Virus record (IMG/VR): IMGVR_UViG_3300022752_000104
Span: 1 to 51,805 of that record
Length of the DNA: 51,805 bases
Source: a virus
Strand: one strand, 5' to 3'
Part shown: positions 5,589 through 14,021 of the stretch, in pieces
Numbering within the stretch: the stretch's first letter is position 1
Layout: each line of letters starts with the position of its first letter
The notes under the pieces: model-generated
Seen by the model: the letters and a program-made list of their open reading frames with translations, nothing else
Told to the model about the DNA's origin: nothing
Databases searched by the model: none
Made by a program: the position numbers and the translations under genes

Positions 5589-8410
5589 TGTGTAAACTGT
5601 GTTGGGGTTTCTCGTCTAGACTCAAACGTAGGAGTTGTTGAACTTATAATTTTATTATGCGATATAAATCCATTAGCTACGTAGGTGTGCGCTTGATCAA
5701 CTTCTAATCTAACTACGTAACCTACCCCCATTTTTGCTAGACTTGTTACTGTTGCCGATCCTTCAACTGTCTGTACTGAACTGCCCTGTCTTAGATCTCG
5801 AGCCGATGTCCAAATTTCTCCTGCTTGTAAGAATTTATGACTAAGACTCACTGTTATTGATTTTCCTGTATCAAACGTTACTCTTAATTTTGGCTCTTCG
5901 ACTAATTCTGCGTGAGTAATAGCATAATAACCATACTCTAATCTATGTTCGTGTACAGTATATATCAAATCTCCAACCGCTAATTCACCGGCAAGGCGCG
6001 ATTCTGTAGGCGATATCGATATAGGAGTTTGTGGATCCGGGCAACTTTCGGCCCCTCCACCAACTGTGACCGGAGTTTGCACAATAGTAAATGTAACTCT
6101 ACGTACATTACCTGTGGCTCTAAAGGTGAAATCTAAGTTCACAGTGCCTAAAAGACTAAATGGACCTATGATAGAAGTTGCACTACCATTTGTATCTAAA
6201 GTTACACTAGGATATCGAGTAGTGCCATCATAAACATCAACAATATCATTACGCACACCGCCGCTGATAAGAAATACAAGACTGTCATCTCGGTAATATG
6301 GGGGCTGGTCCGCATCAGCGATTTTAACTTGTTCATTAATACCTGAGCTTGCGTCTGTGATACTTATAACCGGTGAGACATAAAAACTATTAGTCCCTGC
6401 CCACATATCTGCGCTAGATGTGTAAAAAACCACAGTAAATGTTTCGGTAGTTTCGAATACTGCATCGGCTTTGGCCTTAACAAAAACTGATCTACCAACC
6501 GAACCAGCTACAGTTTGTATAGTCCCGTTAATGGGACCATCATAATCATCGACAGTATTGCCACCGCTACCTGAAATTTTCCAATACACCACTCTCGAAA
6601 TAGTATCTGTGATAGTAAACGATCCTGTAAATTCAGGACTAGTAATTTCATTTATTGTAGTACCGGGACTGCTTGTCCAATTAGTGATTGATGGTGGTGA
6701 CGCCGATACTTCGTCTAATTTAATCACATTACTAAAACTAGCAACCAAGAAATCTGGGTTAGTGTTAGCAAAAAACGTATTTGATCCAGGTTCATTTTGT
6801 ATCAACCAAGTGTAAACTTTTACTGATACAATCTTAGGATCATTTCTATTATCACTTTTAATTTTAATAGCAGCACTTCCACCTGGTGTATTAGTCCATG
6901 AATTTGCCGCATCTAAAACATAATTTAATCCAGTGGGATAATTAGCATTAACTGTTGGCGAAACTGCCAGAGACTTCACTGTACCTGTTGGTATATTAAA
7001 TTCTGTATCTACTATGACATCATCAGTGTCAACGTTAGATAAGTTTATTAAATATCTGCGCCCACTGCTACCAAGATCATACGGCGTAAATCGTCTATTA
7101 GGTGTGGTAAAGGCCACTAAAATATATGGAGGTTCCGGTGTTATTGACGAAGACCCTTCCTCAATCGAATACTGTGTAGCGTAAGGCTGTAACCCCTGCG
7201 GTAGCACAAATTTACCAACGCCAACTATATAGTCAATTTCTCGACTTCTCAAATTAAAATATTTTCTAGGTTCCGAATTCAATGTTTGTGGTATCAAGGT
7301 TCCGTAATTAACAGTAATTGGATTTAAACCATTACCGTCACACAAGTCAAAAATGTACCTAGGAACAGCGTTATCGGGTGAATAATTTATATAATCAGTT
7401 TGGGACCATGTTCGATTAATTTGGGCATTGGATTGAACTGGTAAGTTGATGGTTTTACTACCCCTAGACGCGACAAAAGCGTAGTACCATACATGTTCGG
7501 TTGCATTTAAACTTTGGTAAAAAGGAAATATAGATGAGCCTAGTGACCCGCCTTTTATCCAGCCTTCATATGATGAGGGTTTCGGACCATTTAACAAATT
7601 AATATTAAACCACTCATCTTTGGTAATTTGAGTTCTACTGGTAGGTTGTGCAAAATGCTGCATACGTAAGCTATAACTATTGCCTACTTTAAGATTTGTA
7701 AGGGTAACTGTTACTGTTTCGCCGGGCTTAATACTTGAATTACTATCTGTAGCAAATGTTGTAGAATCGCTTGTTATGGTAATAGTTTCAACTAATACGC
7801 CAATTTGTTGATTTAGTGTTACTATATTTCCTGCCCCATATGTCCAATTGACACTATTAGGGAATCTAGCTTCATAAGTCACTAGTGCAGGTTGCGTGTA
7901 GCTAACTGCCGCTCCTGTGTAAGTTCCACTTGCTGTTAAATTAGCATTACTAAACTTATTTAATTCACCTGTATCACTTATCCATGTATCAGCAAGATAA
8001 GTTAACCCAAAAAAACCATTTATACTAGCACGTTTTCTAAATTGTATCTGCACTACATTACCAGAATTCACAGCAGCAGTAGGTCCACCAGTAATTGTTG
8101 TTGAAGTAGGAACGTTGAGTGCCACTTGCGTAGGGCCCAACACTGGACTAAAAACAGGCAATGTACCCGGGGCCTGAGTTGTAGTAGATGTAGATGTAGT
8201 TGTAGTTGTTGGTAATGGATAAAGAGTTGTTTTTAAAAAATTTGCTACACGATTCGCTGTGGTAATTTTGCCTTGCAAACGGCCATCAGTAAAATTTGAC
8301 GGGAAAATATTACCTGTCACCGGACCAGCTAAAGTAATTACTTGTGAGTTAGCTACAATGTCTCCGGTAGGACTACCCTTTCTTAATCGTACAACAAATT
8401 GCTTAGACAT
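5585..8410 (-). CDS. Modular tail-fibre protein ending in a Hint (intein-like) domain
   Basis: A 941-residue protein. It opens with KQFVVRLRKGSPTGDIVANS (residues 3-22), the module also present in the two neighbouring fibre genes, followed by a Thr/Ser linker (about 66-78) and a long run of beta-rich Ig/Calx-like segments. Residues 790-919 form a Hint domain. Cys790 begins CPDPQTPIS, then comes LAVGDLIYT, a LSHKFL block corresponding to the intein block B histidine, and HTYVANGFISHN ending in His918-Asn919. The residue after Asn is Lys, not Cys, Ser or Thr, so full splicing is unlikely; side-chain cleavage or cross-linking as in bacterial intein-like domains is more plausible. It overlaps both neighbours (TAATG and ATGA). 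The function is probably host contact or fibre maturation. Confidence 0.75.
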   Translation of the reverse strand: MSKQFVVRLRKGSPTGDIVANSQVITLAGPVTGNIFPSNFTDGRLQGKITTANRVANFLKTTLYPLPTTTTTSTSTTTQAPGTLPVFSPVLGPTQVALNVPTSTTITGGPTAAVNSGNVVQIQFRKRASINGFFGLTYLADTWISDTGELNKFSNANLTASGTYTGAAVSYTQPALVTYEARFPNSVNWTYGAGNIVTLNQQIGVLVETITITSDSTTFATDSNSSIKPGETVTVTLTNLKVGNSYSLRMQHFAQPTSRTQITKDEWFNINLLNGPKPSSYEGWIKGGSLGSSIFPFYQSLNATEHVWYYAFVASRGSKTINLPVQSNAQINRTWSQTDYINYSPDNAVPRYIFDLCDGNGLNPITVNYGTLIPQTLNSEPRKYFNLRSREIDYIVGVGKFVLPQGLQPYATQYSIEEGSSSITPEPPYILVAFTTPNRRFTPYDLGSSGRRYLINLSNVDTDDVIVDTEFNIPTGTVKSLAVSPTVNANYPTGLNYVLDAANSWTNTPGGSAAIKIKSDNRNDPKIVSVKVYTWLIQNEPGSNTFFANTNPDFLVASFSNVIKLDEVSASPPSITNWTSSPGTTINEITSPEFTGSFTITDTISRVVYWKISGSGGNTVDDYDGPINGTIQTVAGSVGRSVFVKAKADAVFETTETFTVVFYTSSADMWAGTNSFYVSPVISITDASSGINEQVKIADADQPPYYRDDSLVFLISGGVRNDIVDVYDGTTRYPSVTLDTNGSATSIIGPFSLLGTVNLDFTFRATGNVRRVTFTIVQTPVTVGGGAESCPDPQTPISISPTESRLAGELAVGDLIYTVHEHRLEYGYYAITHAELVEEPKLRVTFDTGKSITVSLSHKFLQAGEIWTSARDLRQGSSVQTVEGSATVTSLAKMGVGYVVRLEVDQAHTYVANGFISHNKIISSTTPTFESRRETPTQFTQ
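8179..8214 (-). repeat. Thr/Ser linker repeat
   Basis: Short Thr/Ser tract after the first module of the Hint-domain fibre gene. Confidence 0.7.
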
Positions 8411-10935
8411 TATGTTATAGTGGGCATGTTACCAGCATTTATACTTGGGAATGTTCTGTTCCTCCCCCAAATAATTCTTACTGCTCCACCTCCACCAGGA
8501 TTTGCTTGCGTAGCTGGCCCACGTGCTCCGCCACCACCACCGCCATATGTACGACCTAATCCACCACTGCCAGCTGAACCGCTTGGATCCGCTGCTCCTC
8601 CAATCCCACCTGCACCATTTCCACCTTGACCTAAGATACCAACACCACCACCGTCACCTTTAACATTAAGTGATGTTGACATACTACCTCCACCACCACC
8701 CCCACCATTGCCGTTAGAGCCATTGGACTGATTACCGGTACCACCTTGACCTGCATAACCTGCTGCACCACCACCACCACCACTAGCAGCACCAAACCCG
8801 CCTAAGAAAGAAGCACCGGACCCAAGCCCGCCAAGACCAGCTCCCGACAATGATCCATAAGTACGATAACCGTTACTAGCATGTCCGCCGTATGCCAGTA
8901 CGTTGGCAGTATTCAATGTAGAAGTAAAGCCAAATAAAGATAGACCGCCTTCTCCGCCAACACTGACTGTAGCATTACCAGCAGTGCCACCTGCACCAAC
9001 TATAACTGTGTAGGCTTGTCCGGGTACAACTGGAATTTGATTGACATAGGTTAAACTACCGCCACCCCCCGATCCGCCAAATGCAGGGTCAAAACCGCCA
9101 CCGCCGCCTGCACCAACTGCCACCACATTCACCGAATAAACACCGGTTGGTGCTATCCAAGTATGTGTGCCGGGTGTGGTAAACTCCACCTGTCCTTGAT
9201 AGTTTTTATCAACTAAGCCTGAATCAACAAATGAGACTCTGCGCCCTGTTACTAGTGAATTTGCCCAGATTTCCATACGCACTATTCTAGGGTTATTCGG
9301 TATAGAAATTTCTTGTGTTTTGATTGTTATTTGGCCAACACCGCTGTTCATTACAACTTGACCAGATAATGGATAAGTTCCTGCCGTGCCGCCTTGGAAA
9401 TAATTTTCAGTATTTACAATTCCAGTCCATCCACTAAACAGTTGCAATCTCCAGAAAAACGTCCCGGTAAGTGCGCGAGTATCCCTCACAGTAAATGTAA
9501 CTTGATCGCCTTCAAAAATAATTCTTGTTGCGGGTGCGTATCCTCCCGGATTGTACCCAAGTGATGCTACTGTAGGTGCCGATTCGGCCAATACTGATAT
9601 TGGCGTAGTGACTTCTAATTCAATAGCTTTTAATCCGCCAGTACCTAATCCACTTACCACAGCACTGTAATATAAACTACTCGGCTGTTCAGAACTATCA
9701 GGTAAACGTACCGTTAGCCCTTCATACGAATAAGTAAAATCACCATTAGGAGCAATTGGGTTATAGTTAGTGCCGGTTGGATTGACATGTAAAGGACCCG
9801 GTAACCAAAGGTTATTATTTTGACCAAAACCAGTTACAGTTTCAATAAGAGCTCGATTACCAGGTTGTGCGCCAGTTACGCCAAATTTAAAGTTGTCAAA
9901 TATATTGACTTTGTATTTGAATACTTGACCGCCCTGTGCTTGCCCGATACCGTTAAATACACCAGGACTCACATACAAGGCTTCGTTACCATTGTAAGTG
10001 TAACTTTGCGTAGTTGTTGTGGTTGATGTGCTTGTTGTAGTCGTTTGTCCTGGAGCTAAGGTAAACTTAGTGAGAGTAAAGTTATCTAAATATAGATAAG
10101 CACCAACTTTCATTCCACCTGCGCTGTCATATGATCCATGTACAACAACAACACGATATTGCCCAGCTAATGCTCCATTCGTTAAAGTATAATTTACTGT
10201 TTGCCACCCAGAGTTAGTTCCATATGTGTCTAACAAAACAATAGAACCGCAGGTTTGAGTATTTAATAGGTAAATCATAACCGCGTAGGTATCGCCTTGC
10301 GGATCTTTGGCAGCACGCCAGTTAAAGGTTATTTGGTCGCCGGTAGTGAATGCAAAAGAATTATCACTAATCATAATGGGACCGCGCATGATCCCAAAAG
10401 CATTAGGATTGGTTTGACTTACTACACCAGCGAACACGCCAGAATTCTTTAACTCGACAATATACTTTCCGGTGCCACCGGGTACAGCTAAACTAGAATA
10501 TAAAGGATTAGAGGTGTCAAGTATACGTACACTGTAACTAGGGTTGTTAGTTAAATTTGTACTGAAGGTTACGTTATCGCCGGGACTGCTGAAACCAGCT
10601 GGTGGAGCCGGCGTAGGACTAACTGTTAATCCCGGTGTGAAGCAATTTAATATCTGAGCATTTCCAGCTAAACGTGTAACTTGCTTAAGTACCTTCCAGC
10701 CTAATAGATTATATCTAAAATTATCCTCAGTGATACCGGTTACAATTTCAAAATCACCATTAATAATTTGCCCGGCATCGTAAGCAGCGCCATAAAAATT
10801 GCTTAGTGCTAGCCTTCCGTAGACTGGTATATTGGTCCTTACACCATAGGGATAACCTACTGTGCCTAAAGGGATTATCCCTGCACCGGCATAGTAAGAA
10901 CTTAATCTAGTTGATCCTGAGCAATTATTTGGCAT
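8410..10935 (-). CDS. Tail fibre with jelly-roll module and C-terminal Gly-rich adhesin domain
   Basis: An 841-residue protein. The N-terminus (residues 1-50, ending LALSNFYGA) resembles the attachment end of other phage fibre proteins. Residues 55-295 form a jelly-roll-like module (NGDFE, FGIMRGP, TGDQITFNW, GAYLYLDN) that recurs in the gene at 18604-21777. A short Thr/Ser linker (about 297-309) and Calx/Ig-like segments follow. Residues about 590-841 are very rich in Gly, with runs such as GGGGGAAGYAGQGG, and end in GGGGAVRIIWG, a pattern typical of Gly-rich phage adhesins that fold as bundles of polyglycine-II helices. The C-terminal tip is the likely receptor-binding surface. An ATAAATA element lies just upstream. 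Confidence 0.75.
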   Translation of the reverse strand: MPNNCSGSTRLSSYYAGAGIIPLGTVGYPYGVRTNIPVYGRLALSNFYGAAYDAGQIINGDFEIVTGITEDNFRYNLLGWKVLKQVTRLAGNAQILNCFTPGLTVSPTPAPPAGFSSPGDNVTFSTNLTNNPSYSVRILDTSNPLYSSLAVPGGTGKYIVELKNSGVFAGVVSQTNPNAFGIMRGPIMISDNSFAFTTGDQITFNWRAAKDPQGDTYAVMIYLLNTQTCGSIVLLDTYGTNSGWQTVNYTLTNGALAGQYRVVVVHGSYDSAGGMKVGAYLYLDNFTLTKFTLAPGQTTTTSTSTTTTTQSYTYNGNEALYVSPGVFNGIGQAQGGQVFKYKVNIFDNFKFGVTGAQPGNRALIETVTGFGQNNNLWLPGPLHVNPTGTNYNPIAPNGDFTYSYEGLTVRLPDSSEQPSSLYYSAVVSGLGTGGLKAIELEVTTPISVLAESAPTVASLGYNPGGYAPATRIIFEGDQVTFTVRDTRALTGTFFWRLQLFSGWTGIVNTENYFQGGTAGTYPLSGQVVMNSGVGQITIKTQEISIPNNPRIVRMEIWANSLVTGRRVSFVDSGLVDKNYQGQVEFTTPGTHTWIAPTGVYSVNVVAVGAGGGGGFDPAFGGSGGGGSLTYVNQIPVVPGQAYTVIVGAGGTAGNATVSVGGEGGLSLFGFTSTLNTANVLAYGGHASNGYRTYGSLSGAGLGGLGSGASFLGGFGAASGGGGGAAGYAGQGGTGNQSNGSNGNGGGGGGGSMSTSLNVKGDGGGVGILGQGGNGAGGIGGAADPSGSAGSGGLGRTYGGGGGGARGPATQANPGGGGAVRIIWGRNRTFPSINAGNMPTIT
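10009..10047 (-). repeat. Thr/Ser linker repeat
   Basis: Short Thr/Ser tract directly after the jelly-roll module in the Gly-rich fibre gene. Confidence 0.7.
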
Positions 10936-10941
10936 ATCTTA

Positions 10942-10949
10942 TATTTATT
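10942..10949 (-). promoter_or_regulatory. Late-promoter-like ATAAATA element before the Gly-rich fibre gene
   Basis: On the - strand this reads AATAAATA and lies about 7 bases before the ATG at 10935, in a 28-base gap. It resembles the T4 late promoter TATAAATA. With so short a distance, transcription from it would start at or inside the gene, so it may instead serve a downstream start, or be chance in AT-rich DNA. It is included because the same element recurs in the other gaps. Confidence 0.35.
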
Positions 10950-10963
10950 CACTAAAAATTATG

Positions 10964-13900
10964 TCAAAGTCCATGTCTTGTACGATAAGCAGTAAACTCG
11001 TTAGAAACTTCTATCGCCGACAACGCACGTGGCCATATCCTAACAATGCTTATCTTACCTTGATGTACAGAACTTCCCGAAACGTAGGTTCCGACCGTGT
11101 ACGGTTTTGATGCACTGCTAACATAGGTACTGCCTGCAACCGGTGTGCCTACGGCGTTACCATTAATGTATAATTTTAATGTACCGCTGTTGCTGACAGC
11201 AGTGATTTGACACCAAGTTGGACTAATAAAGGATGATAGCACAATGTTATGCGGAGCAGATGTTTCTATGACTGTTCCGCCAGTTTCTCTGCGCCTAAAA
11301 TATACATTAGTATTGTCGTACCATATGCCGTAACTATCAGTAGTAAAATCTCCCTTACCAAAAACTCTTATAGTTCCGGCAGGAGGTGTTGTTAGAGATA
11401 TCCAAATATCTAATGTAAGATCTCCGGTTATGTCATACAGACTATGCGTACCTGAAGCATCATACCCTTCAAAGAATATAGTTCCACCGTTAAAGTTCAA
11501 TCCACGACCCACACCAACTGTACTTGTGTAAGTTATCGAAGTACCAACACTACCCCCATTGGTTCTAGCCTTTGTTGCACTACCTGATAGATCATTCCAA
11601 TAATCAATATTTGAGGCACTTGATAAGTCGGTTCCCGGATAGCTTGATGTCGAAGCACTGTCTAAGAACAATATCGGTGCCAATGAAATAGTTGTAGTAC
11701 TGGTCGTAGTTGTTGTGGTACTAGGGCCTGCTGTAGTTGTTGTAGTTGTAGTTGGACCCGATGTAGTGGTTGATGTGGTGCTGGTACTTGTTGTACTAGT
11801 AGTCGGGTTTAGAGCCGGCCCTAGAGTATTAGAGTACGCTGTCACATTACCATTTGGGCTGCGCTTTCTTAGCCTAAAGTAATAATAAAGATCTAAAGGT
11901 GTTAGGGTGTAAGAGTTATCAATGTCGCCGGTATTGGTCCAAATATCATTTGGTGGCAGGTCGGGACTACGTTCCCACATACTACCTGTGCTAGATCCGG
12001 CTGGATCCCAAACAGCGTCAGCAGTCATAACTAAATTGCCACCAATATAGGCACTGCCGCCTATAGTCGGACTCGATAGCAATAGATACGTAGGTGCGAT
12101 GGTTGTAGTTGAGGTAGTTGTGGTACTTGACGTTGTTGTAGGACTGAATGGTGACGAACTTGTAGTGGTACTAGTTGTACTTGTTGTACTAGTGGTTGTA
12201 GTTGTTGGCAACGGCATCAATGTCGTAGTGCTAGTAGTGGATGTAGAAGTACTAGTTGATGTAACAACAATTATGTTCAAAAACAATTGAGCAGTTACTG
12301 GTGCCGATAATGATAATAATCTCAACTCAACTACAATTGATCCTAGCCCAGTTGTGTCAAAACTGGTACTCGCTGCATAGCGTGTTCTACCGGGTACTGT
12401 CGGTGTTGAATCTGTGTACAACGGCCCTTGCCTATTTGGTGCTACTGTACCGCCGCCAGTGACTGTAACATAAAATAGTACGTTTGGAAAATCGCTTTCA
12501 ACATTTACTGTAATTGGTTGTCCAATTACATAAGAACTCGATACCCCAGTGTGCGTAATAACCCAATTGCCTGCGTTTGTTGTAGTGGTAGTAGTGGTCG
12601 AAGGTAATGTAGTTGTACTTGTTGTAGAGGTACTCGTGGTTGTTGTTGATGTTGACGTTGTAGATGTTGTAGTTGGAGGTGGTGCTATTGTAGTTGTCGT
12701 TGATGTTGTTGTTGATGTACTGGTAGTACTTGTGCTAGTTGAAGTTGTACTAGTGCTTGTACTAGTTGTGCTAGTTGAAGTAGTACTTGTAGTCGTGCTA
12801 GTTGTTGTACTCGTAGTGGTTGTGGTAGGTGTAGCACTATAGTTTACATTAGCTAACTGTTGAATACTTAATCCAACGTAATTTGATTGTGTTCTCACCG
12901 GAAAAGTGAACTGCTTACCAACAATATCATCTAATTGTAAACCACCAGTTCCTAAATTCAATACATCAACAATTTGTGAATTAGCTACAATCGGACCTGT
13001 AGGACTTCCTCTACGTAGTCTTACTATAAATTGTTTAAGATCATTTTTATAACGTCCACGGCTAATCTGTGCTATGTTAGCTGACTTGTATCCAATATGA
13101 TTTATGTTAGTAAAAGTGTTGCCGCTGGCAATGAGTGCATTGGCTAAATTAGCGTAATCAAATGAAGATTGACCTAAAGAATTTATAGTAACTATTTCAC
13201 TGTTTGCTAGTATCTTACCTGTTGGTCCATTCTCACGGATTCTTACTACAAATCTTTTGTTACTAGATGTGTAGTTACTAACTTTGGCATCTAACGTTCT
13301 TAAAGTCGTATTTGACACAAACGTAGTAGGAAAATTTACTAGAAAGAATACCGAGCTGCCTTTGGGTACTGTAGCATCAAAATACAGTCGCGCATCTACT
13401 ACAGCTGATCCGAAATCATTTAAGTTACCAGTAAAACTTCTAACAGTTCCTGTAGGAAGATAAACATTTCCGGTAAAAGCTAACCTAGGTGGCCCATCGG
13501 TAATTTCTAAAAATAATGGAGTTTCAGATGGTGCATAGTTACTTTCAAAACTCACGCCAGACATTGATATAAAGCTAGAATTCTGCGTCAAGTGCCTATT
13601 GGCTAGATATCCGGTGGTTATAAGATCTGCTGATGTAAAAAACGCATCAAGTAATGCTGTATTAGCAATAGAGTAACCATTTACTAGCGAATAGTTTACC
13701 CAGTAGGCCAAACTTAATGAGTCTGGAGTTCTATATTGACCGTATCTTATACCAGAACCAGTGGTGTAAGCAGAGTTAGTCGTAAACAATGGAACAAGAT
13801 TAGCAGTTTTTTCAGTATAAACTGTTACGTTGGCATTTGTTGTGTTAAAATCGGGATTGTTTATCCATCCGGTCACAAACTCAGAAATGCTAAAAGTTAT

Positions 13901-13996
13901 ATCAGATGAGCTCGATCCTTGTATATTAAGCCGCGGAAAGTAAGTACGCGAATAAGGCGCAGTTGTAGTTGATGTGCTAGTAGTCGTTGTAGTCAC
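10964..13996 (-). CDS. Modular tail fibre with five Thr/Ser linkers and a LamG-like C-terminus
   Basis: A 1010-residue protein with the densest linker content in the window. It starts at a GTG directly inside a Thr-rich tract; no other start gives a longer protein. Order: Thr linker (2-13); DUF4214-like segment (about 68-140, with RTPDSLSLAYWVNY); two consecutive copies of the RLRRGSPTG-type module (about 245-265 and 318-340); a long Thr/Ser linker (about 388-473); an Ig-like domain; linker; a fibronectin-like domain with FRLRKRSPNGN; linker; and a concanavalin/LamG-like domain (about 770-1010, with LTLDIWISL and KLYINGNAVG). This last domain probably binds glycan. The upstream gap has TATAAT-like sequence instead of the ATAAATA element, and no clear ribosome site. 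Confidence 0.7.
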   Translation of the reverse strand: MTTTTTSTSTTTAPYSRTYFPRLNIQGSSSSDITFSISEFVTGWINNPDFNTTNANVTVYTEKTANLVPLFTTNSAYTTGSGIRYGQYRTPDSLSLAYWVNYSLVNGYSIANTALLDAFFTSADLITTGYLANRHLTQNSSFISMSGVSFESNYAPSETPLFLEITDGPPRLAFTGNVYLPTGTVRSFTGNLNDFGSAVVDARLYFDATVPKGSSVFFLVNFPTTFVSNTTLRTLDAKVSNYTSSNKRFVVRIRENGPTGKILANSEIVTINSLGQSSFDYANLANALIASGNTFTNINHIGYKSANIAQISRGRYKNDLKQFIVRLRRGSPTGPIVANSQIVDVLNLGTGGLQLDDIVGKQFTFPVRTQSNYVGLSIQQLANVNYSATPTTTTTSTTTSTTTSTTSTSTTSTSTSTTSTSTSTTSTSTTTSTTTTIAPPPTTTSTTSTSTTTTSTSTTSTTTLPSTTTTTTTNAGNWVITHTGVSSSYVIGQPITVNVESDFPNVLFYVTVTGGGTVAPNRQGPLYTDSTPTVPGRTRYAASTSFDTTGLGSIVVELRLLSLSAPVTAQLFLNIIVVTSTSTSTSTTSTTTLMPLPTTTTTSTTSTTSTTTSSSPFSPTTTSSTTTTSTTTIAPTYLLLSSPTIGGSAYIGGNLVMTADAVWDPAGSSTGSMWERSPDLPPNDIWTNTGDIDNSYTLTPLDLYYYFRLRKRSPNGNVTAYSNTLGPALNPTTSTTSTSTTSTTTSGPTTTTTTTAGPSTTTTTTSTTTISLAPILFLDSASTSSYPGTDLSSASNIDYWNDLSGSATKARTNGGSVGTSITYTSTVGVGRGLNFNGGTIFFEGYDASGTHSLYDITGDLTLDIWISLTTPPAGTIRVFGKGDFTTDSYGIWYDNTNVYFRRRETGGTVIETSAPHNIVLSSFISPTWCQITAVSNSGTLKLYINGNAVGTPVAGSTYVSSASKPYTVGTYVSGSSVHQGKISIVRIWPRALSAIEVSNEFTAYRTRHGL
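11690..11808 (-). repeat. Thr/Ser linker repeat
   Basis: About 38 residues of Thr/Ser broken by GP turns, joining a fibronectin-like domain to the LamG-like end of the gene at 10964-13996. Confidence 0.8.
12098..12263 (-). repeat. Thr/Ser linker repeat
   Basis: About 55 residues of Thr/Ser with Pro-containing breaks, between the Ig-like and fibronectin-like domains of the same gene. Confidence 0.8.
12578..12834 (-). repeat. Longest Thr/Ser linker repeat
   Basis: The longest tract in the window, about 86 residues, almost all Thr and Ser with two Pro-rich interruptions. It contains imperfect DNA repeats built on GTACTAGTTG-like units, with one 14-base segment (GTGCTAGTTGAAGT) present twice. 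Confidence 0.85.
13964..13996 (-). repeat. Thr/Ser tract forming the start of a gene
   Basis: The GTG start of the gene at 10964-13996 is itself inside a Thr-rich tract, so the protein has a linker but no module before it. Confidence 0.7.
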
Positions 13997-14021
13997 AATT
14001 GTGTATTATACCAATTATAGT

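Noticed and set aside
5650-6050. Active intein
   Set aside because: Asn919 is followed by Lys, not Cys, Ser or Thr, so the second splice-junction residue is missing and there is no endonuclease segment.
8399-8629. Pro-rich + strand frame
   Set aside because: It is the reverse reading of Gly-rich codons in the C-terminus of the gene at 8410-10935 and has no ribosome site.
12549-12842. Val-rich open frame on the + strand opposite the longest linker
   Set aside because: It is the mirror of the Thr/Ser codons on the other strand (ACN read backwards gives NGT, mostly Val). The same applies to other Val/Asp-rich + strand frames, such as those at 12099-12290 and 4714-5031.
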